Source: Aestuariivivens sediminicola (GTDB taxonomy: Bacteria; Bacteroidota; Bacteroidia; Flavobacteriales; Flavobacteriaceae). From it: a stretch of DNA of 64,000 bases. The notes beneath the pieces are model-generated. The model was not told the DNA's origin and made no database searches. It worked only from the letters and a program-made list of their open reading frames with translations. Positions within the stretch are counted from its first letter, which is position 1, and each line of letters begins with the position of its first letter. Shown here piece by piece: positions 57,788 through 64,000 of this stretch. Where the stretch lies: positions 372,001-436,000 of the forward strand of contig NZ_JAKMCM010000001.1 of NCBI RefSeq assembly GCF_022662015.1, read 5' to 3'. Both the position numbers and the translations under genes were made by a program.

Positions 57788-58795
57788 TTATTTAAGTCCA
57801 TAATGCCTTTTTATCAATTGTTCCGCAGGTTTGTTTTGAGGGGTAAACATACTGTTTGTTCTACCACCGCTGTCATCATGGTTTGTGAACCATTTCCAAA
57901 CGAATCCTCCTGCAAACCAGGGCTCATCCCAAAAGGCCTCATACAGTGCCGATGTGGTATTTACCTGAGCAGCGAGATTTACCTGATTAAAACTTCTATC
58001 ACTCTTCCAAGGCGCCATTCCCGTATAATCAACACTTCTATATCCGTACTCAGTAAATAAAATAGGTTTATTGTACTGACTTGAAATGCCTTCCACACCC
58101 GGCTTGTGCCTGCCCCAACCTTGAAGTGCTTCCTCGGTTGTTGGCGTTTTGCGGTCACTGACCGGAAAATAAGCGTCAATCCCAATAAAATCCAACGCAG
58201 ACCAAAAAGGAGTTTGTTCAAACTCATTCCAGTTGGCCGCGTAAGTTAACGCACCATCGTAGATAGATCTAATCTTTTGGATCAGTGAAAACCAATAGTC
58301 TGGTCTGTGGTTGACGAAAGTTTCCAATTCGGTCCCAATGCAAAAAATAGGGACATCCAGATCCTGTGCTAAGGCGGCATAATCCAATATATAGTTCGTG
58401 TATGTCGTCTCCAATAACTGCCAATCCTTCTCATCCTGCATTTTTATTTCACCTGTAAACTTACCGCGCCACACCCATATCTGCGGTTTGAGCATGACCT
58501 TAATGCCATGTTTTTTAAGTTCTCTAATATATTGACTTACCCCGGATTTTGTCTCTCCAAACCATTGGTTTCCGGAATCATATTGTATCTCAGGATGGTT
58601 TAAGTCCTTTAGGAATCCAAAGGGCATAATGGCCGCATAATTGGCATGAATGGCCAATACGGGTTTAACATGATTTTCATCAATAGCATGTTTCGAGGCT
58701 ACGAAACTAATCCCGTTGATTTTAGAAAATTGAGGTGCACAGGATGACATTGACACAAAAAGAAGAATAAGACAGCCCGTTATTGCTTTAGTCAT
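57788..58795 (-). CDS. GH113-like glycoside hydrolase lipoprotein
   Basis: A 335-residue lipoprotein (lipobox SMSSC, about Cys19) with a TIM barrel of clan GH-A. The start KINGISFVASKHAID and the blocks KVMLKPQIWVWRG, IFCIGTELETF and ILFTEYGYRSVDY match GH113, a family with beta-mannanase activity. Candidate catalytic Glu residues are in GTELE (acid/base) and FTEYG (nucleophile). It sits away from the PUL, opposite in strand to the arsenosugar genes, and first in a two-gene unit with a phosphoesterase. Confidence 0.87.
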   Translation of the reverse strand: MTKAITGCLILLFVSMSSCAPQFSKINGISFVASKHAIDENHVKPVLAIHANYAAIMPFGFLKDLNHPEIQYDSGNQWFGETKSGVSQYIRELKKHGIKVMLKPQIWVWRGKFTGEIKMQDEKDWQLLETTYTNYILDYAALAQDLDVPIFCIGTELETFVNHRPDYWFSLIQKIRSIYDGALTYAANWNEFEQTPFWSALDFIGIDAYFPVSDRKTPTTEEALQGWGRHKPGVEGISSQYNKPILFTEYGYRSVDYTGMAPWKSDRSFNQVNLAAQVNTTSALYEAFWDEPWFAGGFVWKWFTNHDDSGGRTNSMFTPQNKPAEQLIKRHYGLK

Positions 58796-58930
58796 TTAAA
58801 GTCGTTTTGAAATAGCGCAAATACAATCTTTCAACGCATCGTATAAAATTAAGAAAATGGATGTTACGCATCCATTATCGGTTACGTTTTTTATTATTAA
58901 CTTGGACCTCATCAATTACAGCTTAACGGC

Positions 58931-60250
58931 ATGGAGGACATTGTAATTATTGGAAATGGTATTTCAGGGGTAACCGCTGCCCGTCACATTAGAAAGATAT
59001 GTAATCAGTTTCCCAATATCCCGAATAAAACGATTACGATTATCTCTTCTGAAACAGATTATTTTTTTTCCCGTACAGCCCTCATGTATGTCTACATGGG
59101 CCATATGACCTTCGAGCAAACGCAACCTTACGAAAAATGGTTCTGGGAAAAGAATAATATCGGTCTTAAAAAAGGCCGTGTAACACATATAGAAACCGAT
59201 CGCAAAACCCTGATATTAGATGATGGTAGTGAGATGCCTTTCGACAAATTGATTATCGCCACCGGGAGTAAGCCCAATAGGTTTGGGTGGCCGGGACAAG
59301 ATTTAAAAGGAGTGATGGGCCTGTACCATAAACAGGATCTGGATAACCTTGAATCGTACGCCCCTAATAACCGGGTGTGTAAAAGAGCGGTTGTGGTTGG
59401 CGGTGGACTAATTGGTATTGAACTTGCCGAAATGTTGAATTCAAGACATATTCCGGTGACCTTTCTGGTTCGGGAAGACAGCTTTTGGAACGCCGTGCTG
59501 CCGGATGGCGAAAGTGCCATGATTAACCGTCATATCAGGAACCATCATATTGATTTGCGTTTGGGTTCTAATCTAAAGGAAATCAAAGCCGATGAAAACG
59601 GGAAGGTACGGTCGGTGATCATTGCCGAGACCGGTGAGGAAATCGCCTGTGATGTTGTGGGACTAACAGCGGGTGTATCTCCTAATATTGATTTTATAAG
59701 AAGCTCGGCTATTGAAACCAACAGGGGTGTAAAAGTGAATCGGTTTCTCGAGACCAATATCCAGGACATTTATGCCATTGGCGATTGCGCTGAGCAACAT
59801 GAAGCCATTGGAAACCGAAAGCCGGTTGAAGCGGTCTGGTATACGGGAAGAATGATGGGCGAAACCGTGGCTCAAACCATCTGTGGTAACCGTATGGCCT
59901 ATGATCCAGGGCATTGGTTCAACTCTGCAAAATTTTTCGATATTGAATATCAAACCTATGGTTGGGTATTTGCAAAGCCCGGAACCCACGAGAAGCACTT
60001 TCACTGGAAGCACAGTGACGATACCAAGTGCATTACCGTTAGCTATAACAGCTTAACCCGTGAATTTTTAGGGATCAACACCTTTGGGATTCGCATGCGT
60101 CATGAGGTATTCAACAGATGGCTGAATGAAAAACGGGATGTGGACTATGTGATGACCCATTTATCTGAAGCTAATTTTGATTCGGAATTTTTTGCCCGTT
60201 ATGAATTGGAAATTCTATCGGCTTTTAACAATCAATTACAATCTGTTTAG
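58931..60250 (+). CDS. NAD(P)/FAD-dependent oxidoreductase
   Basis: A 439-residue two-dinucleotide-binding flavoprotein. The FAD motif IGNGISGVTAARHI is at 7-20, the NAD(P) motif VVVGGGLIGIELAE near 156-169, and the second FAD site is IYAIGDCAE near 280. It resembles the FAD modules of nitrite reductase NirB or rubredoxin reductase. The last base of its stop codon is the first base of a possible GTG start for the next gene, an NosR-like iron-sulfur protein, so the two form an electron-transfer pair. Confidence 0.9.
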   Translation: MEDIVIIGNGISGVTAARHIRKICNQFPNIPNKTITIISSETDYFFSRTALMYVYMGHMTFEQTQPYEKWFWEKNNIGLKKGRVTHIETDRKTLILDDGSEMPFDKLIIATGSKPNRFGWPGQDLKGVMGLYHKQDLDNLESYAPNNRVCKRAVVVGGGLIGIELAEMLNSRHIPVTFLVREDSFWNAVLPDGESAMINRHIRNHHIDLRLGSNLKEIKADENGKVRSVIIAETGEEIACDVVGLTAGVSPNIDFIRSSAIETNRGVKVNRFLETNIQDIYAIGDCAEQHEAIGNRKPVEAVWYTGRMMGETVAQTICGNRMAYDPGHWFNSAKFFDIEYQTYGWVFAKPGTHEKHFHWKHSDDTKCITVSYNSLTREFLGINTFGIRMRHEVFNRWLNEKRDVDYVMTHLSEANFDSEFFARYELEILSAFNNQLQSV

Positions 60251-60252
60251 TG

Positions 60253-61854
60253 ATGCCTCATAAATTAAATTATAGTATGTCCCTGACAACACCGGATGCC
60301 CAAACCCTAACCTTTTTACAGAAGGTGGCTCTGCTTTCAGGAATTGCGGGTTTATTCATTATGTTGCTGGCGGCATTTAACATCCATTTCCCAAACAGGG
60401 CCTTGTTTTTAGCCCTTTCACTGGGACTTATTGCCCTGGGTACCATTGTTTTTGCAAGGCAGATGTACCTGAAGAAATCAGAAGGCATCAAAAATGATGG
60501 TGTGTGGTTCAAATCCATTTCTTCAAGAGGTCTTATCGGTTGGCTCACCGGAGTTGTCATTACAGGGTTTTACATCGTACTATATTTTTACCCGCAATAT
60601 CTCGGGCTCGCTACTGCCAATGGGGCTAACACTGGGCTTATCTCATTATTCGATCCACTGAGCATTATTTTGAACGGCAAACCGGCCAGCCAATGGTTTG
60701 TTTATGGTACACTTTACACACTGGCGATATTGATTTTTGGATATAAATTCATGCTGAAATATCGCCACAACCGTTACCAGCAATTACGCACCGTGTCGGT
60801 TATGTTTTTCCAACTGGGTTTTGCTTTTTTAATACCAGAGTTTATGGCCAGACTTAATGAAAGCCCGGATTATAATTTACCCTATTACGATCTGAAAAGC
60901 ATCTGGCCCTTAAATTATTATCTCTTTGACAGCTGGTCCATCAAGGGATTTTTGTCCTCCGGCAGCTTAGGACTATCGCTACTCATCTTCGGCATACTGT
61001 CAATTTTTGTCATATCACCCATACTCACTTACAAGTATGGTAAACGTTGGTATTGTTCCTGGGTATGTGGCTGTGGTGCTCTGGCTGAAACAGTAGGAGA
61101 TCCGTTTAGGCATCTATCCTCTAAAAAACTGAGTGCTTGGAAAATTGAACGCTGGTTGATCCATACGGTTTTGGTTTTTTCGGTCATCATGACAACAGCA
61201 ATAATATACACTTATTTAGGCAATGACCCCAATCAATACTGGCTAACGCGACAGACATTTCTATTTAGCGTCGGTGGTTTTTTAACCGTGTTGTTTGTTG
61301 TTGTTATGCTTTTTAAACGGCATGAATTCGGTAAAGACGCCTGGTATGGTGCCATAGGTTATTTTACGGTCATTGCCGCGCTATTTATCCTCTATTATAG
61401 TGGAACCACCGATCATGTTTTTTTAATAAAATCAAGTACTTTACGCACTGCGTATGGATTATATATCGGTTCGATTTTTTCTGGTGTTATTGGGACCGGA
61501 TTTTATCCCATTTTGGGGAATCGTGTTTGGTGCCGTTTTGGGTGTCCTATGGCTGCTATTTTAGGATTTCAGCAGCGGTTATTTTCGAAATTTAGAATTT
61601 CAACGAATGGCGGTCAATGCATCTCCTGCGGGAATTGTTCGACCTACTGTGAAATGGGTATTGACGTCCGTGCCTACGCCCAAAAGGGAGAAAATATTGT
61701 ACGTTCCAGCTGTGTAGGTTGTGGAATCTGCGCTGCCGTCTGTCCCAGGGGCGTTTTGAAACTTGAAAACGGCAGTTTAAAAGGTCGTGTAACCTCGAAT
61801 GAGAGGCTTCCAGGTAATGCTGTCGATTTGATGACCTTAATCCATGAGAAATAA
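60253..61854 (+). CDS. NosR/NapH-like polyferredoxin membrane protein
   Basis: A 533-residue membrane protein with about seven hydrophobic segments. It has Cys motifs WYCSWVCGCG (about 267) and VWCRFGCP (about 426), and a C-terminal two-cluster ferredoxin domain: CISCGNCSTYC (about 456) and CVGCGICAAVCPRG (about 488). This resembles NosR/NapH/MauN-type electron carriers. It could pass electrons from the flavoprotein to the quinone pool or to a periplasmic acceptor. ATG at 60253 is chosen; the GTG at 60250 overlaps the upstream stop. Confidence 0.88.
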   Translation: MPHKLNYSMSLTTPDAQTLTFLQKVALLSGIAGLFIMLLAAFNIHFPNRALFLALSLGLIALGTIVFARQMYLKKSEGIKNDGVWFKSISSRGLIGWLTGVVITGFYIVLYFYPQYLGLATANGANTGLISLFDPLSIILNGKPASQWFVYGTLYTLAILIFGYKFMLKYRHNRYQQLRTVSVMFFQLGFAFLIPEFMARLNESPDYNLPYYDLKSIWPLNYYLFDSWSIKGFLSSGSLGLSLLIFGILSIFVISPILTYKYGKRWYCSWVCGCGALAETVGDPFRHLSSKKLSAWKIERWLIHTVLVFSVIMTTAIIYTYLGNDPNQYWLTRQTFLFSVGGFLTVLFVVVMLFKRHEFGKDAWYGAIGYFTVIAALFILYYSGTTDHVFLIKSSTLRTAYGLYIGSIFSGVIGTGFYPILGNRVWCRFGCPMAAILGFQQRLFSKFRISTNGGQCISCGNCSTYCEMGIDVRAYAQKGENIVRSSCVGCGICAAVCPRGVLKLENGSLKGRVTSNERLPGNAVDLMTLIHEK

Positions 61855-61975
61855 CCAATGCTGATGATCTACTGATGGCATTCTAGTGCTATCCGGATTA
61901 ATGCAACAGTGTATGTCAAGAAATCTATAAAGGACTAATTATTGGATATAATTAGTACTTTAGTGGGTGTATTTG

Positions 61976-63775
61976 ATGAATCCGTTTTCAGATCTGATGC
62001 CAGTTAAGAATAAGAATATCACCATCGCGGTATTGCCGTTTCAAATAACGAGCAATGAAGACCGTATAAAACAGCTATTTTCAGGTTTTGTAGAAGATCT
62101 GATCACCCAGTTTTCAAAATTTATTGGGCTATCGGTCGTCTCTTCTTATTCCACACAGCGGATTAAAGATATTAGCAATGAAAAGGAAATTCAGCAATTA
62201 GGTGCCGATTTCCTTATTTATGGATCCGTGAGATATGTTAAAGACATCCTTCGAATTTCCATACAGCTGATAAAAACTGAGGATCAGAGTCTGGTATTTG
62301 GTAATCAGTACAATGAAACATTAGATACCTTATTGGAGACCCAGGACGAGATCATACAACAGATCGTGACCGTACTCCAGGAGAAAATCAATTACAATCT
62401 CCTATCTCATTCTTACAAGAAAAGCTCGGTGGAACTCGCTGCCTATGAAAACTACGTAATGGGCATGCATATCCTGCAAAAAGGCACAGGAGATAATGAT
62501 ATCAAGGCAAGGCACTATTTTGAAGCTGCTTTACATATTAATCCCAACTATTCCTTAGCGTATACTGGATTATCTTTGACCTACTTCAACTTCTGGTCCT
62601 GCCTGATTTGGAATCGCTGGGATGAGAGTATGCAGGGCGCTCATAAATATGCCCTGAAAGCCATTGAGTTAGACCCAAATGATTACACGGCTTTAGGCGT
62701 TTTGGGCAGGACCTATGCCTACATGGGTGAATATGAAAAGGCAGAGCACTATCTGCGAAAGTCCTTACGGATGAACTCCAATGATTGCTCGCATTTGCTG
62801 AGAGTCGCTTTTACCTTAATGTATCTTGGGTATGCAGAGGAATCGGTAAAATTGTATCACAAGGCAATAGATCTCAATCCCTTCCATAATGACCATTATT
62901 ATGCCCATGGATCTAATTATTATCTGGCTATTGGTGATTTTGAAAAAAGTATTGCCCTCAGTAAAAAAGTTGATTTTAATTCCTGGACGGATTTCCCTGC
63001 CTATGTTGCAGCAGCTCATTTACAACTAAAAGATTACAAAAGCATGTGGCATTGCTGGGACATCTATTTGACTCAGTTTAAAAATGCGGTTTATTCCGGC
63101 CAAAAAGAGCTCGAAGAGGAGGCCCTGGAATGGCTCATGATTGTCAATCCGTTTAAAGGATTCACCTATTTAACCCCCTTGGTGGAATTTATAAAAACTG
63201 AAAAAAATTCGGGTAGCCAAACTAAGGAAGTTAGGGCAAAGCAGCATATCAGTAATGTCTTTCAACTCAATGGAGACATATGGGAAATGTGTTATCAGGG
63301 CGATGCCATAGCATTAAAAGACACTAAAGGACTCAATGATATTCACAAGTTGTTAGGTCATCCTGAACAGGAATTTCATTGTATGGATCTCATGAATGCC
63401 GCAGTTGATGAACACACTTCTACTAAATCTTTGGACCAGAAGGCCAAAATGGCCTATCAAAAGCGCATAAAGGAGCTTCAAGAGGATATCGCAGAAGCTG
63501 AAACTCTGAATCAAATTGAAAAAATTACCCCTCTGAGGGCTGAATATGATGCCATTTTAGAGCATTTGTCCCAATCTTTGGGCCTGGCCGGCAAATCCAG
63601 AACCTCAGGATCGACCTTAGAAAAGGCGCGATCTGCGGTAACATGGCGCATCCGAAGCAGTATAAAGAAAATTGAAATACTGCATCCGGGCTTGGCGAAT
63701 CATTTATCAAAATCCATAAAAACAGGTTCTTTTTGTTCTTACAGTCCTGAAATTGAAGTCGATTGGGAATTATAA
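61976..63775 (+). CDS. TolB/FlgO-like N-terminal domain plus TPR protein
   Basis: A protein of about 599 residues without signal peptide or transmembrane helix. The N-terminal KNITIAVLPFQIT to about residue 130 is a TolB/FlgO-like domain as found in cyclase- or HTH-linked TPR proteins. TPR units run from about 160 to 330, followed by a helical region and a coiled coil (about 480-520). The last 45 residues (SAVTWRIRSSIKKIE, HPGLANHL, TGSFCSY) are a short module I recall at the ends of other bacterial sensor proteins. The partner cyclase or HTH domain is missing. ATG at 61976 is chosen over an earlier GTG at 61967. Confidence 0.82.
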   Translation: MNPFSDLMPVKNKNITIAVLPFQITSNEDRIKQLFSGFVEDLITQFSKFIGLSVVSSYSTQRIKDISNEKEIQQLGADFLIYGSVRYVKDILRISIQLIKTEDQSLVFGNQYNETLDTLLETQDEIIQQIVTVLQEKINYNLLSHSYKKSSVELAAYENYVMGMHILQKGTGDNDIKARHYFEAALHINPNYSLAYTGLSLTYFNFWSCLIWNRWDESMQGAHKYALKAIELDPNDYTALGVLGRTYAYMGEYEKAEHYLRKSLRMNSNDCSHLLRVAFTLMYLGYAEESVKLYHKAIDLNPFHNDHYYAHGSNYYLAIGDFEKSIALSKKVDFNSWTDFPAYVAAAHLQLKDYKSMWHCWDIYLTQFKNAVYSGQKELEEEALEWLMIVNPFKGFTYLTPLVEFIKTEKNSGSQTKEVRAKQHISNVFQLNGDIWEMCYQGDAIALKDTKGLNDIHKLLGHPEQEFHCMDLMNAAVDEHTSTKSLDQKAKMAYQKRIKELQEDIAEAETLNQIEKITPLRAEYDAILEHLSQSLGLAGKSRTSGSTLEKARSAVTWRIRSSIKKIEILHPGLANHLSKSIKTGSFCSYSPEIEVDWEL

Positions 63776-63783
63776 TCCGATCA

Positions 63784-63832
63784 ACTTACACATCAAAAAT
63801 TCTAAACTTACATTGTAAGGTGAAAACTTACG
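63784..63832 (+). promoter_or_regulatory. three ACTTAC direct repeats, candidate operator
   Basis: ACTTACA (63784-63790), ACTTACA (63806-63812) and ACTTACG (63826-63832) are spaced 22 and 20 bases, about two helical turns. The second is also half of CTTAC-ATT-GTAAG (63807-63819). They lie 44-92 bases before the next ATG. Confidence 0.4.
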
Positions 63833-63875
63833 CCCATAATAGTGAACATAAAGATTAACTATTAAAACTTTTATT

Positions 63876-64000
63876 ATGCCAACACCGTTAGACATTTTAT
63901 TGGATCCCATTTCCTTAGTGGCATTAGCCATGTATTTCTTATTAATTATTTGGGAGGCCCTATTCCCGGCGAGAACCCTGCCAAAAGTGAAGAACTGGAG
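63876..64000 (+). CDS. probable sterol desaturase/fatty acid hydroxylase family protein, partial
   Basis: The first 41 codons are visible and the gene runs off the window. MPTPLDILLDPISL is followed by a hydrophobic helix (VALAMYFLLIIWEALFPA) and RTLPKVKNW, which matches the N-terminal start of flavobacterial sterol desaturase family membrane proteins. The His-rich catalytic motifs lie outside the window, so the call is tentative. Confidence 0.65.
   Translation, partial: MPTPLDILLDPISLVALAMYFLLIIWEALFPARTLPKVKNW

Overview
The window reads as chromosome of a marine member of the Bacteroidota, most likely a flavobacterium (Flavobacteriaceae). Pointers are A+T-rich DNA, TAnnTTTG-type promoter elements, few Shine-Dalgarno sequences, SusC/SusD outer-membrane pairs, a hybrid two-component regulator (HTCS), a type IX secretion C-terminal domain, sulfatases, the GYDIA-type GHMP kinase and an arsenosugar gene set. 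No species can be named from the sequence alone.

Layout. 1-9.4 kb: two exported thioredoxin-like proteins, a dipeptidyl-peptidase plus two POT peptide transporters in one operon, and, on the other strand, HMG-CoA reductase with a GHMP kinase (mevalonate pathway). 9.4-17.7 kb: a minus-strand envelope block, coaX - outer-membrane protein - TPR protein - lptC - small membrane protein - CNNM/CBS protein - PpiD-like foldase, broken by a strong terminator before lptC. 17.9-27.2 kb: an accessory stretch that starts at a tRNA-Phe gene. It holds a large lipoprotein next to a radical SAM enzyme, a TauE/SafE permease, an RteC-like regulator with four small downstream genes ending in an HU-related protein, a 22-bp tandem repeat, a field of palindromic repeats, and a GIY-YIG nuclease gene bracketed by inverted copies of one of these repeats.

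27.2-48.5 kb: a polysaccharide utilisation locus. The minus-strand operon carries SusC, SusD, a GH128-like glucanase lipoprotein, a type IX-secreted binding protein, a sulfatase and a beta-helix protein. The HTCS regulator is central, and a plus-strand operon has two sulfatases and a GH2 beta-galactosidase-like enzyme. Together they suggest a sulfated algal polysaccharide. 48.7-50.6 kb: acetyl-CoA synthetase.

50.8-61.9 kb: an arsenosugar biosynthesis neighbourhood: peroxidase-like protein, ArsS radical SAM enzyme, rhodanese, two dedicated glycosyltransferases, a purine nucleoside phosphorylase, ArsM methyltransferase and a DUF547 protein. It is followed by an opposite-strand phosphoesterase/GH113 pair and an FAD oxidoreductase/NosR-like iron-sulfur membrane pair. 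The phosphorylase, coupled by an ATGA overlap to a glycosyltransferase, is a good candidate for the step that removes adenine from the ArsS product. The window ends with a TolB/FlgO-TPR protein and the start of a probable sterol desaturase family gene.
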